Source: Rhodovulum visakhapatnamense
GTDB taxonomy: Bacteria > Pseudomonadota > Alphaproteobacteria > Rhodobacterales > Rhodobacteraceae
Direction: 5' to 3'
Length of the DNA stretch: 64,000 bases
Assembly: GCF_004365965.1 (NCBI RefSeq)
Contig: NZ_SOEB01000022.1
Coordinates: 1 to 64,000, forward strand
The notes below the pieces were generated by a model, which saw only the letters and a list, made by a program, of their open reading frames with translations, did not search any database and was not told the origin of the DNA. Numbering within the stretch: the first letter of the stretch is position 1; every line of letters begins with the position of its first letter. Below are positions 9,689 to 18,559 of the stretch, one piece after another. A program made the translations under genes and the position numbers.

Positions 9689-10854
9689 CCCGCGATCTGA
9701 TCCTGACATTCAACACCGGATCCTCGACTATCAAGCTGGGGTTTTACGCACTGGAGGCCGCCGCGCCGCGCCCGCTGGCCTCGGGCGTGATCGATTTCCG
9801 CGATGAGCCTTTCGAAGTGCGCCTGACGCGCGAGGGCAAGACCTTTTCAGGCCCGATCACAGCGGATCCCGGCGATCTGACAGCCGTGCTGAACCAGGCT
9901 TTTGCCTGGCTGGCCGGGCATTTCAATCTTTCGCGCCTTGCGGTGATCGGCCATCGGGTTGTGCATGGCGGCGATGTCTTCACAGGACCAGCCCGGATCA
10001 CCGATCAGGTGATCGCGCAGATCGACGCGCTGGCGCGGCTTGCGCCGCTGCATCAGCCGCAAAGCCTTGCGCTGATCCGGGCGATGCGAGGGCTTTACCC
10101 CGATGTGCCACAGACAGCCTCTTTCGACACGGCGTTTCATGCCACCAACCCGCCCCTGATCCGCCGCTTTGCCCTGCCGCGCGCGCTTTATGATCAGGGG
10201 ATCAAGCGCTATGGCTTTCATGGTCTCTCCTACCGCTATATCGCCGGGCAACTGGGCGATCTGGCCACCGATGCAAAGGTGGTCGCCGCACATCTGGGCA
10301 GCGGCGCAAGCCTTTGTGCGATCCGGGGCGGCAAGAGCATCGACAGCTCGATGGGGTTTTCGACGCTGGACGGCATCCCGATGGCGACGCGTTCGGGTGC
10401 GCTGGACCCCGGCGTGATCCTGCATCTGATGGGCGAAATGGGGCAAAGCCTGAAACAGGTCGAGACCATGCTCTATCGTGAAAGCGGCCTTCTGGGCGTG
10501 TCGGGTTTCGAGGCTGACAGCCGCGAGCTGATGGCCAGCACGCGCCCAGAGGCTGCCGAGGCGATCGACCTCTTTTGCCTGCGCATCGCGGGCGAGGTGG
10601 CACGGTTGGCGACCAGCATGGGCGGGATCGATGCGCTGGTCTTCACGGCAGGAATCGGCGAGCATCAGCCCGGTATCCGCGCCCGTGTCGCCGCGCGGCT
10701 GGCCTGGCTTGGGGCAGAGCTTGACCCCGATGCCAATGAAGCAGGGTCGCGCAGGATCAGCACCGCCGCCAGCCGGGTGCAGCTTCTTGTCATTCCGACC
10801 GATGAGGAAAGCATCATCGCCCAGGAGGCCGTCAGCGAAGAGGCAGCGACATGA
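9685..10854 (+). CDS. ackA: Acetate kinase
   Basis: Transfers phosphate between acetyl-phosphate and ADP, yielding ATP and acetate. At 389 residues it is of normal length, with the acetate/butyrate kinase motifs: N-terminal FNTGSSTIKLG, GHRVVHGG, SFDTAFH, GFHGLSYRYI, AHLGSGASLCAI (phosphate loop region) and TAGIGEH near the C-terminus. It starts with GTG overlapping the Pta stop (GTGA) and ends overlapping the fabI start (ATGA), so all four genes of this cluster are tightly coupled. With the preceding Pta it makes a complete Pta-Ack fermentation route under the FNR site upstream of phaC. Confidence 0.93.
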   Translation: MTRDLILTFNTGSSTIKLGFYALEAAAPRPLASGVIDFRDEPFEVRLTREGKTFSGPITADPGDLTAVLNQAFAWLAGHFNLSRLAVIGHRVVHGGDVFTGPARITDQVIAQIDALARLAPLHQPQSLALIRAMRGLYPDVPQTASFDTAFHATNPPLIRRFALPRALYDQGIKRYGFHGLSYRYIAGQLGDLATDAKVVAAHLGSGASLCAIRGGKSIDSSMGFSTLDGIPMATRSGALDPGVILHLMGEMGQSLKQVETMLYRESGLLGVSGFEADSRELMASTRPEAAEAIDLFCLRIAGEVARLATSMGGIDALVFTAGIGEHQPGIRARVAARLAWLGAELDPDANEAGSRRISTAASRVQLLVIPTDEESIIAQEAVSEEAAT

Positions 10855-11067
10855 TTGATCTGAAAGGCAAACGCGGCCTCGTGGTTGGCGTGGCGAATGA
10901 GGCCAGCATCGCCGCCGGTTGCGCCAGGGCCTTTCGCGCGGCGGGGGCAGAGCTGGCGCTGACCTTTCTTAATGAAAAGGCCCGGCCATGGGTCGAACCC
11001 GTGGCGCAGGAAGTGGGTGCGCCGCTGTTCCTTCCTTGCGATGTGCGTGAACCCGGCCAGTTGGAAG
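10851..11067 (+). pseudogene. fabI: fabI-like enoyl-ACP reductase, truncated after about 72 codons
   Basis: The first about 72 residues match FabI: KGKRGLVVGVANEASIAAGC (short-chain dehydrogenase nucleotide-binding start), the LNEKARPWVEPVAQE segment and LPCDVREPGQLE. The match stops at the start of an insertion sequence end (GGCTCTGTTG, 11068). The open frame runs on for about 40 unrelated codons. The NADH-binding core is incomplete and the catalytic Tyr/Lys region is absent, so no activity is expected. The rest of the gene is not in the window. Enoyl-ACP reductase is usually essential, so another copy or isozyme should exist elsewhere (inference). Confidence 0.85.
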
Positions 11068-11384
11068 GGCTCTGTTGCACAAATCCCTTTTGGGATTCAT
11101 CTCATGAATCCAGCGTGGTAGCTGGAATCCATGAGCAGACCCACACCTCCAACCTACAAGACCAGGAACTGGCCATCCTACAATGAAGCGCTCAAGCGCC
11201 GCGGATCGCTGACGATCTGGTTCGATCCCGAGATGAGCTGGGAGGCCGCACCAACTGGCAGGCGTGGCCGCCAGCAGAGCTACAGCGACGCCGCCATACA
11301 GACGTGCCTCTCGATGAAGGTGCTGTTCGGCATGGCGCTCCGGCAGACGACCGGGTTCGTCGAGAGCTTGTTGCAGCTGGTTCG
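11068..11384 (+). mobile_element. 5' part of an IS5-family (IS903-like) element
   Basis: Begins with the terminal repeat GGCTCTGTTGCACAAA, close to IS903-group ends. From ATG 11131 it encodes the N-terminus of an IS5-family transposase (SRPTPPTYKTRNWPSYNEAL, DPEMSW, GRRGRQQSYSDAAIQ, MALRQTTGFVESLLQLV). The match ends near 11384, directly before the inverted repeat of the next element. The DDE catalytic domain is missing, so the remnant cannot transpose. Confidence 0.75.
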
Positions 11385-11440
11385 CGTAACAGGCCCGAGC
11401 GTGCATATTTGATCGTTTGATGGGACAAAAGGCGTACAAA

Positions 11441-11920
11441 CTATGCGCCTGAACGCTGCAGGTACATGACGACGTTTTCGGCGGGGAACTTGAAGCCTCG
11501 GCCATCGGAGACGCGTTCTGCGCTGATCGGATATTTTGGCCTGTTTGGATTGATGGCGACGATGCGGAAGAGTTCATCCTTCGATCGGAAGGTTCGGCCA
11601 TGATCCTCGGGCTCCAAGCCAAAATGAGGCGCGAGCACCTCGAACAGGGCCTTCTCTGGTGAGTAGATCTCGCCGCTCTCTTGCGGGATGCCGACGCGGA
11701 AGCTGATCTCGAAGCTATGGCGCAGATCGATATCCGAGAGATCCCCGCCTTCGACCGTCAGCCCGTGGGTTTCTGCCACGGCGAGGCAGGCCTTCATCAT
11801 GTCCCGGCGCAGCCGGTCGCAAAGCTCTGGGGTCAGGTTGCGTGGTGGTGGGACCTTGGCCCCTGTTTGCACAGGCGCTTTGGGCGCGGAAGGCTGTCGC
11901 TTGCGTGGGGGCTTTTTCAT
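11441..11920 (-). CDS. Unknown protein carried by the Tn3-like element
   Basis: A 159-residue soluble protein I do not recognise. It has a basic Pro/Lys-rich N-terminus (KKPPRKRQPSAPKAP), then an acidic/mixed domain with LTPELCDRLRRDMMKACLAV, and a C-terminal part rich in Phe and Arg (RTFRSKDELFRIVAI). There are no membrane segments or clear catalytic motifs. Its ATG overlaps the tnpR stop by four bases, so it is probably co-translated with the resolvase and is part of the transposon. A regulatory or DNA-binding role would fit the basic N-terminus, but that is speculation. Confidence 0.6.
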   Translation of the reverse strand: MKKPPRKRQPSAPKAPVQTGAKVPPPRNLTPELCDRLRRDMMKACLAVAETHGLTVEGGDLSDIDLRHSFEISFRVGIPQESGEIYSPEKALFEVLAPHFGLEPEDHGRTFRSKDELFRIVAINPNRPKYPISAERVSDGRGFKFPAENVVMYLQRSGA

Positions 11921-12510
11921 GCAGTCCGCCCCTCAATGATATCATTGCCCGTCAGCATTTCAGCCTTTGCTTTATAGACAGTACCGCGCGAGATCCCCAT
12001 TTCGCGGGCAATTTCCGTTGGAGAGAGGCCTGCACCAAGCTTGGCCTGAATGGTGGCCATGTCGATCGTGGGTGGGCGACCGCGATAGACCCCTTTGCGT
12101 TTCGCGGCCTTGATCCCTTCAGCCTGCCGCTCGCGGCGGAGATTGGTTTCAAATTCCGCAAAGACGCCAAGCATGTCAAAGAACGCTTTGCCCGTCGCCG
12201 TGGAGGTGTCCACGGGCTGCTCGGTGGCCGCCAGATGCGCGCCCTTTTCTTTCAGCCGCGCAACGATGGTCTGAAGATCCTGCATTGAGCGGGCAAGCCG
12301 GTCGATCCGCGTCACCACCAGGGTTTCGCCTGGGTGAATAAAGTCGAGGATGATTTTCAATTCAGGGCGGCCTTCAAGCGTCGCGCCACTGCGCTGTTCT
12401 TGGCGCACCATCCCACATCCTGCGGCTGTCAGCGCCTCAATTTGGGCATCGAGGTTCTGATCGACGGTCGATGTTCGGGCATAGCCGATTTTGGGGCTCG
12501 ATCTGTTCAT
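11917..12510 (-). CDS. tnpR: Serine resolvase/invertase of the Tn3-like element
   Basis: Site-specific serine recombinase, 197 residues, that resolves the cointegrate made by TnpA. The N-terminal catalytic domain has KIGYARTSTVDQNLDAQ (nucleophilic Ser in the TST segment), the conserved VTRIDRLARS arginines and the E-helix region GVFAEFETNLRRERQAEGI. A C-terminal helix-turn-helix (LSPTEIAREMGISRGTVYK) should bind the res site. Length and domain order are those of Tn3/Tn21 resolvases. The gene lies between tnpA and the passenger, with a candidate res region of about 120 bases upstream. Confidence 0.9.
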   Translation of the reverse strand: MNRSSPKIGYARTSTVDQNLDAQIEALTAAGCGMVRQEQRSGATLEGRPELKIILDFIHPGETLVVTRIDRLARSMQDLQTIVARLKEKGAHLAATEQPVDTSTATGKAFFDMLGVFAEFETNLRRERQAEGIKAAKRKGVYRGRPPTIDMATIQAKLGAGLSPTEIAREMGISRGTVYKAKAEMLTGNDIIEGRTA

Positions 12511-12629
12511 TTTGGGTGTGCCTCTGAGATGATGTGTTCATTATCTCGAAACGGACCCAAAGTGAACATAAAAATGAGTGCTTCCGCTGTTCATGCCTTG
12601 CGTTACTTTGGGTATACTCATAGTAACGC
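12511..12629. other. Candidate res site between tnpR and tnpA
   Basis: The 119-base gap holds dyads expected of resolvase sites: TGTTCA (12535-12540) facing TGAACA, and GTTAC at 12602 facing GTAAC about 20 bases on, around a GGGTATACTC core. It lies where res occurs in Tn3-type elements. The exact sub-sites cannot be assigned by eye. Confidence 0.4.
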
Positions 12630-15566
12630 TCAAGCCGCGATACGCTCGTAATCGATCCGGGTCTCCAAATCGATATCGTAGCGGCCATAGGGTGTGATGT
12701 GCGCATAGATCAACGGCGTCAGGCCGCGATAATCCTCTGGAGTCAGTCGATCCTGCCAATTCGGGTCCGACAGGACCGATTGGACCATGCGCGTGTTCAC
12801 ATAAACCATCGATGCCTGGACCAGTTGCAGCGCCAGGGCGGAGATTTCTTGATCGGCGATCCGGTTCGAGGCAATCTCGCCGCCCTTGCCGAAGAAGACG
12901 AAGCCGTTCGCACTGTTCCAGTTCTCGACAACGTTCAGGCCTTCGTGGATTTCCCGGCGAAGGGCTTCTGATCGCAGATAGCGGCACAGGAAGATCGTCT
13001 TGATGGCACGACCCAGTTCAGCCAGCGCCTTGTAGGTCGGGTGCATCACGTCGGTCCGGGCAAACCGGCGCAGGATCGCTTCGGGGTCGGCGGTGCCGTG
13101 CTGCATGGCGGCGGCGTATTTGACCATCTCGTCGTATTGCCGCTCGATCTCGGCCCAATCGACTACGTTCGACAAGATCGGCGCCAGATGCGGCAAGTGC
13201 GTCCGCATGCCCGCGGCGGGAAGGACCAGCTTTTGGCGGGCAATCGCCTTCAGGCGTGGCGCCAATTCGAACCCGAGCAGATGGCAGAAGGCAAAACCGA
13301 CAGCAGTCTGACCATGGCTATCGACGTACTGGCGCTGGATTTCCATGTCGGTGCAGTGCCGGAGCACCCCCTCGATCATCGCCGCCACCTCCGAGGACGA
13401 ACACCTCTTGAGCTGCGAATAGATACAGGTCGCCTGACGCTCGACATGCCAGTAGATCATCACCCCGCGCCCACCGTAGCGCGCGTGCCATTCAGTCATC
13501 AGGTTACGGTCCCAGGCGCCGAACTTGGTGGAATCCGAACCGCAAGCCGTGCCCGCCGCGCCCCAGATCGCGGGATTGCGGACCCTCAGTGTCGCATCAG
13601 CCACGCGCGCCGCGGCGGCACGCAGCGCGTTTGGGTCGATATAGCGGCGGTGGATGTGGAGCAGTTCGTCATAACTAATGTCACCGACACCGGCGGCGAC
13701 GCGTTTGATCCCGGCATTGGTCCCCGCAGCATAGAGCGCCAGCAGTAACCGCCGGTCCCGGTCTGCGTGGGCCAAGGCTTCGCGGCTGGCGGACGTCTCG
13801 AAGCAATCCAGAAACCCCGTGTCCAATGCCGTTTCCTTCAGGACATCGAGCAGGCCGGTCATCGGCCAGACGCGTTCGACCTCGCGCTTGAGAGCTCCCA
13901 GCCCCGGTGGTTCCGGCACCGGGGCAAAGGGCGTTACTCTGATCCGGTTTTCCCCGAATGTTCGCAACCGGACCTGTTCGTTTTCCGGCAGGGTTCGGTT
14001 CAGAAGGTGGAGTTCGCGCGTCAGCACATCGCGCACCTGCGAGACAAACGCTCCGGCATCCTGGGTGAGGCCAAGGCCCTGATAATAAATGTGTCTTTGC
14101 GCCTCGAAATCGGTCGGCAAGTCATTGTCCGGGTTGCGGTAGCGGTCAGCGCCATCGACCCAGATTTCCTTCGCGCGCACCCTCTCACGTAACTGTGCCA
14201 ATACGCAGAGCTCGAAGGTAATCACGTTCAGACGGCCGGATGCATCGATGACGGCCTCGCGCCATTTGGCGGGAATGGAACCCTGAGGAGCCAGATCGAC
14301 AGGCACGACCCGTCGTCCATCCTGTTGCCACCGCTCGATCAAATCGAGTGCATCCAGGATCGGGCGCCAGCTTGCGTTGTTCGATCGAAACTGCAGCGCG
14401 GCAAGAAGCGGCGGAACCATCCGACGGTAGTGGCTGGCGTAGGAGCCGCGCATCGCCGTTTGAATTCGCCGGTCCAGCGTGCCCTTGGCGCCGTCTTCTT
14501 CAATCACGGCCTTCAGCTTGGCCACGCTCGCGACAGGATAAATGACCTCAAGCACCCGGCCCTCGGGTTCATCCACCGCTGCAATAGCCATATCGACCAG
14601 CAGGCGCTCCTTGCCATGGACCCGCTCGATATCCCGCGCAATCGCCCCCACTACCCGGCGGCGCGACCGTGTCTGCATCCGGTGGATGATCTCAAGCAGC
14701 AGGTCGATCAGCGCGTCGATCATTTCGCCACGGCGATGCATGAGATTGAGCGCAAAGAGACCCAGCCGACGCGTGTCGCCATGGCGGCGCATCTCGGCCG
14801 CGGTCTCACCATCGACGCGGCGGGACAGTCTCTGGACCAGGGCGGGGTCGACATCTTCCATGATCTGGAATGGTAAATCGAGCGCATTCACGAATGCCAA
14901 TCGCATTGTCGCCGCCAGGATGTTTTCCGAAGTGGCGGCACCCGCATCCGCTTTCAAACTCAGAAACCCCGTTGCGCATTTGGGGCCGGCCAGGCTGGCC
15001 TCCAGTTTCCGGCGGGCCTCACCGGACAAGCTGTCTGCAATCCTCTTGAGCAGGTGTTCAACGGCATCATGCCGAGCACCGCGGACAAGCCGCTCCATGA
15101 TCTTGTCCGACGGAACGAAGAACCCCTGCGCGCGGCTTTTGCGATACCCAAGCTCGACCTGATCCTCAATCTTCCCGAAGGATCCCCGAAACACGAAAGC
15201 CAGTTCATTCCGCAACGCTTGCCGATCTCGATCAGCGGCACGTCGAATATCCAAATACCTCAAGATTGCTGCCCGGTGCCTGCGCGCCGTCACATGACCG
15301 CACTCGAAATCCCGCGCTTCCGGCGCGGCGATCCCCAGCTGCGCGGCAAGGTAACGCAAGACATCGGCCTGGACATCGCCCGACCGAGACGGAAATCGCG
15401 CCCGCGCTCGGAAGAAGCTCAGCTGAAACGCAAACCAGACCCGGCCGGAACGATTGATCCCCTCGATCAATCCGATGTCATCAAAGGATAGGCTCCAAAC
15501 CTCGACAAAAGACCGTTCCAACCCGTCATCCCCCAAACAACGCCAGAAACAGCCTCCCGTCTTCAA
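12630..15566 (-). CDS. tnpA: Tn3-family transposase TnpA
   Basis: A 978-residue DDE transposase of Tn3 length. The N-terminal DUF4158-like region contains [19 protein letters not shown]. The catalytic core shows the three acidic residues in context: [25 protein letters not shown] and [13 protein letters not shown]. It ends with [10 protein letters not shown]-like residues ([14 protein letters not shown]). The start is unclear: the frame opens with TTG at 15566, while the well-placed ATG at 15593 lies in another frame and meets a stop after ten codons. A small indel at the 5' end may have damaged the true start, and expression may be impaired. Confidence 0.85.
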   Translation of the reverse strand: MKTGGCFWRCLGDDGLERSFVEVWSLSFDDIGLIEGINRSGRVWFAFQLSFFRARARFPSRSGDVQADVLRYLAAQLGIAAPEARDFECGHVTARRHRAAILRYLDIRRAADRDRQALRNELAFVFRGSFGKIEDQVELGYRKSRAQGFFVPSDKIMERLVRGARHDAVEHLLKRIADSLSGEARRKLEASLAGPKCATGFLSLKADAGAATSENILAATMRLAFVNALDLPFQIMEDVDPALVQRLSRRVDGETAAEMRRHGDTRRLGLFALNLMHRRGEMIDALIDLLLEIIHRMQTRSRRRVVGAIARDIERVHGKERLLVDMAIAAVDEPEGRVLEVIYPVASVAKLKAVIEEDGAKGTLDRRIQTAMRGSYASHYRRMVPPLLAALQFRSNNASWRPILDALDLIERWQQDGRRVVPVDLAPQGSIPAKWREAVIDASGRLNVITFELCVLAQLRERVRAKEIWVDGADRYRNPDNDLPTDFEAQRHIYYQGLGLTQDAGAFVSQVRDVLTRELHLLNRTLPENEQVRLRTFGENRIRVTPFAPVPEPPGLGALKREVERVWPMTGLLDVLKETALDTGFLDCFETSASREALAHADRDRRLLLALYAAGTNAGIKRVAAGVGDISYDELLHIHRRYIDPNALRAAAARVADATLRVRNPAIWGAAGTACGSDSTKFGAWDRNLMTEWHARYGGRGVMIYWHVERQATCIYSQLKRCSSSEVAAMIEGVLRHCTDMEIQRQYVDSHGQTAVGFAFCHLLGFELAPRLKAIARQKLVLPAAGMRTHLPHLAPILSNVVDWAEIERQYDEMVKYAAAMQHGTADPEAILRRFARTDVMHPTYKALAELGRAIKTIFLCRYLRSEALRREIHEGLNVVENWNSANGFVFFGKGGEIASNRIADQEISALALQLVQASMVYVNTRMVQSVLSDPNWQDRLTPEDYRGLTPLIYAHITPYGRYDIDLETRIDYERIAA

Positions 15567-15657
15567 GCTGTCCGGTCAACAGACAGTTCGTTCATGTTAT
15601 ATTCTCTAAAATGTCCATATATGCACGCTCGGGCCTGTTGGGCCAAGCTGGCCGCTG

Positions 15658-15885
15658 GTGTCGGTGCAGATGGCCGAAAAACTGACGGGCGCGCATCGCG
15701 CGACGGTTCAGCGCAACATCGACTTGATGGAGGAGCAGGGCCTCGTCCGGGAGGTCACGGGGCAGGGGCGCTATCGCATGTGGCGGATCGTGGAGACGCG
15801 CACGACAGAGGCCAGGTCGATCCCCGACAGGCATGAGTACCTGTTGGCTGAAGATCTCTACGATGTGCTGGCCGCGCGCCAGTGA
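15658..15885 (+). pseudogene. Fic-family protein, C-terminal winged-helix fragment
   Basis: Seventy-five codons (GTG start taken only as frame marker) match the C-terminal winged helix of Fic/DOC adenylyltransferases: LVSVQMAEKLTGAHRATVQR, then VREVTGQGRYRMWRI. The HPFxDGNGR catalytic core is absent and the homology ends at the transposon border near 15640. Transposition or a deletion removed the 5' part of the gene. Confidence 0.6.
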
Positions 15886-15903
15886 TACCCGAGTACAGCG
15901 CTG

Positions 15904-16368
15904 TCATGCGTCTGCATCCCGCAGCTCCCGTAGTGCAGCGAGGTAGCGGTTCATGCGGCGCATGTCCTTTTCGGTCAGCGCCGACAGTCGCGACGCGTTC
16001 AGGTTGTCGAGGATGTCGGCCGTCTTGACCCGACGTGCAATCTTGTTGCCCTTGGCGCGCCGAACGAAGGCCACGTAGACAGCCTCGCTGTCGCCTTCAT
16101 CCTCGGGCCGCTTCGTGACAAGGCGCAAGGCGTCTAGCACAGGCGGCGAGAACCCTTCTTCCTCAAGGCGCTCGAATGTCCAGCCACGGCCGTCCTCGAC
16201 CACGTCATGCAGGACGCCTACGATCCGTTCATCGTCGGTCTCGAGTGACATCATCACTCGGAGCGGATGGAGCAGATACGGCGCGCCGGCCTTGTCGGTT
16301 TGTTCCCGGTGAGCTTCCGCAGCGATTTCAATGGCGCGTTGAAGGTTCAATGGCTTCTCCTGGTTCAT
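15904..16368 (-). CDS. HD-domain phosphohydrolase (small SpoT/MESH1-like)
   Basis: A stand-alone HD hydrolase of 154 residues. Metal-binding signature residues are visible: His in AAEAHREQTDKAG, YLLHPLRVM, the HD pair in GVLHDVVEDGRGWT, and a late Asp in VKTADILDNLNASRLS. This is the pattern of the RelA/SpoT hydrolase domain and of the small alarmone hydrolases, so (p)ppGpp or another nucleotide is the likely substrate (family inference). There is no synthetase or regulatory domain. It lies next to transposon-truncated DNA with no obvious operon partner. The 150 bases between it and the next gene show nothing clear. Confidence 0.8.
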   Translation of the reverse strand: MNQEKPLNLQRAIEIAAEAHREQTDKAGAPYLLHPLRVMMSLETDDERIVGVLHDVVEDGRGWTFERLEEEGFSPPVLDALRLVTKRPEDEGDSEAVYVAFVRRAKGNKIARRVKTADILDNLNASRLSALTEKDMRRMNRYLAALRELRDADA

Positions 16369-16520
16369 GAATGTGATCGTGACCTTGCGGTCGAAATTTA
16401 GCGTGATGGTATTCGCACGATGTCCATCTGCTCAACGCCAATGCGTTCGATGCCTGAAGGAAATCGTCTCTGGCCTATGACGTGAGCCCGCACAGGCGGT
16501 GTCGCAGGAGCACCGCAGAG

Positions 16521-17363
16521 TCATCGCGAAATCTCACCTGCCATCACAGCCCTCCCATGAACAGCAAGCGTCGCGGTGAATCTTGGACAGCCGAACTGCC
16601 GGATGACGTCGACGACCCGCGCGTCGTAGGCAGCCTGCCCGATGAGCCTACACAGCTCTGACGCGTGAAACTGCCGGTTGCCGCTGGGTGCAGCCTTGAT
16701 CTGAGCGTGCAGTTCACGCTCCCGTGGGTCAGCCGCCTGCTGCGGAGTTGGCGCTTCCGCCGGTCGGCTCACCGAACCGGTTGAGGTTCGCCATCGGCGC
16801 ATGAACCCGAGGAGGTAGCCGGCGGGAACCTTATCGTTCCCGCGCGCTTGGTTGAAAGCCAAGAAGCGGTCCCAGATCACCTGCGTGTCGACGTTCCAGC
16901 AGGGCAGGGCCCTCTTCGCAGCTTTGATCAGGTCCGCCCAACAAGTCTGAAAGACGTTCGATGTTTCAGAAATAGTGATCTGCCCCGAGAAAATAGTTTT
17001 GTTATTTCTTTCTCTAGATAGTGATGTGTCGCCTGTGCCTGACGCAACATCCTGATCGCCGTCCTCGGAATCGAAGGTCGTGAAGCGGAAGAGCCAGGGG
17101 GCGAACTTGCCGTTGGGCTTCTCTCGCTTCAGTTCCAGCTCGGACGCCTCGAGTTCAGCCAGCAGCTCGGTCAGGTACTGGCGCGAGATGCTCATCTTGG
17201 ACGCCAGGTCGGCGAGGGTGAAGGCGGCCGTACCGCGCGGCAGCCCGTTGTAACCCTCCTTCCACGCGATGGCGTCAAGGATGACGGTCGCCAGCTTGTG
17301 GGCGGAAACGGACAGTTCTGTCTGGGTAATCCGTCTCAGGATCAGGCCGGTCGTGGGTTCCAT
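16521..17363 (-). CDS. Unknown protein with N-terminal winged-helix-like domain
   Basis: A 280-residue protein. I chose the ATG at 17363 (METTG-like start MEPTTGLILRR) because AGGAG lies eight bases upstream; the frame also opens at 17405. Residues about 40-100 look like a DNA-binding helix-turn-helix (FTLADLASKMSISRQYLTEL). The middle is Ser/Thr/Asn-rich, and a C-terminal domain (from about WNVDTQVIWDRFLAF) has no motif I know. Such proteins occur on plasmids and integrative elements, where a replication or maintenance role is possible but unproven. The 238 bases upstream, before the next gene, hold only an imperfect repeat of GTTCTTCTAGCG. Confidence 0.6.
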   Translation of the reverse strand: MEPTTGLILRRITQTELSVSAHKLATVILDAIAWKEGYNGLPRGTAAFTLADLASKMSISRQYLTELLAELEASELELKREKPNGKFAPWLFRFTTFDSEDGDQDVASGTGDTSLSRERNNKTIFSGQITISETSNVFQTCWADLIKAAKRALPCWNVDTQVIWDRFLAFNQARGNDKVPAGYLLGFMRRWRTSTGSVSRPAEAPTPQQAADPRERELHAQIKAAPSGNRQFHASELCRLIGQAAYDARVVDVIRQFGCPRFTATLAVHGRAVMAGEISR

Positions 17364-17601
17364 GGTTGGTGTCTCCTGTGAGAGACGACCCCATGCCGAG
17401 AGCAAACAACATTCTTGTCAGCAAAACAACTTTGCTGGTTGCGGCGGTTCGGACAGTGCGCTAGAAGATCCTTGTTCACGGGTTCTTCTAGCGCGGCGTC
17501 AGGCTTTTCGGTCTGGCGTCGTTTCCCTTTCTGGGCTCAGTGCACCGTCACAGGTGCGAGATGATCGGGTGCGGACCTGCACCGGGCAGGCCCGAGCAAG
17601 T

Positions 17602-18258
17602 TCAGTAGCGGACCTCTTCGAAACCGTAGTTCCCCTCATGATCCCGCCAGTCCACGAAGACTGAGCGGTAGCTTACCCAGTTGCAGTGTCCGGTGTCGGG
17701 CAGCTGTGAGGCGGGCGGGACCTGTGCGACACTCGACCGTTTCCATCGATAGTCACCCTGTACACCGTAGGATCCGAGGCGCGTGGCGTCGTAGGTGTTG
17801 CAGTCGCCTTCACTGTTTTCGCGTTGGCTGAACTGGATATGAAAGACACGGATGCTGCGGACGAAGTCGAAGGCGTCGCCCGAAATGTCGATGTCGGCCT
17901 GCTCGTCTGACTGGACTTCGACCAGGGGCAGGGGAGCTTGCGGTACGCTGGCCTGAGGCGCCTCTTGGAAGGTGATGTCGTAGAGCCGTTCCATCGGCGA
18001 GAGGGGGGCAGGGGCGTTGAACGACGCCCCCATCGGGCAACGCCAGATCTGCAAGGGTGGCTCGATCGGCCAGGGTGTGATCCTGCGGATGAAGACCGCA
18101 CGCGCATGGGCACAGGGTGCCGATGTCGGCCAGCCGCCTGCGAGACAGAGCAGAATGGCGCAGTCGACCTGGTAGGCTTGCGCCGGCTCGACCGAACCGA
18201 CGAAGCTCGATACTGTGATGGCCGCAGCTGCTGCGGTCCGGACCTTGTGATTCATGAC
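17602..18258 (-). CDS. Exported protein of unknown function (TrbM-like N-terminus)
   Basis: A 218-residue secreted protein; the ATG at 18258 gives a good signal peptide (NHKVRTAAAAAITVSSF ... AQA). The mature N-terminus YQVDCAILLCLAGGWPTS has the Cys pair and LCLAGG pattern of TrbM/KikA-like conjugation proteins. It is followed by CAHARAVFIRRITPWPIEPP. The C-terminal half is Trp/Tyr-rich with an FRSIRVFHIQFSQ-like stretch (VRSIRVFHIQFSQRE). Six cysteines could form disulfides. Together with the HTH protein downstream it may be a remnant of an integrated conjugative or plasmid region; that is inference. Confidence 0.6.
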   Translation of the reverse strand, partial: VMNHKVRTAAAAAITVSSFVGSVEPAQAYQVDCAILLCLAGGWPTSAPCAHARAVFIRRITPWPIEPPLQIWRCPMGASFNAPAPLSPMERLYDITFQEAPQASVPQAPLPLVEVQSDEQADIDISGDAFDFVRSIRVFHIQFSQRENSEGDCNTYDATRLGSYGVQGDYRWKRSSVAQVPPASQLPDTGHCNWVSYRSVFVDWRDHEGNYGFEEVRY

Positions 18259-18559
18259 GCCGACTCCAGCTATAATGGTGCGGCGATACAAAACAACACT
18301 AACGATAGCAAGCGGATTTGATCGCTGGGTAACGGCGCTCCCTTCGGGTCTGCATAGGAGGAGAGCGACAAGGGATGGAATGAAGCCCAACATCCTTGGA
18401 GATGAGCCTCTGATGCCTCGCCATAGCCTTCGGTAGGCAGCCCCGCTCTTGATTTGGGCCGTGACGGGGTTCGCCGCCCTGAAGCTCGGTCCTCCAGCCG
18501 TTTCCCAGCGGTGCATGAAAGCCGTTGAAGGCCTTGCGGAGACGTCTACTGTCGCCGCC

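Larger units (their letters stand above)
11388..15639. mobile_element. Tn3-family transposon (tnpA-tnpR plus one passenger)
   Basis: Bounded by a perfect 21-bp inverted repeat (11388-11408 and 15619-15639; outer ends AACAGGCCCGAGCG). Inside are a Tn3-type transposase, a serine resolvase and an unknown gene, all on the minus strand. The repeat lacks the GGGG start common in Tn3 termini, so the exact outer borders are uncertain. No 5-bp target duplication is visible: the left flank is an IS5 remnant and the right flank a Fic-gene fragment. This indicates deletion or recombination after insertion. Confidence 0.65.
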
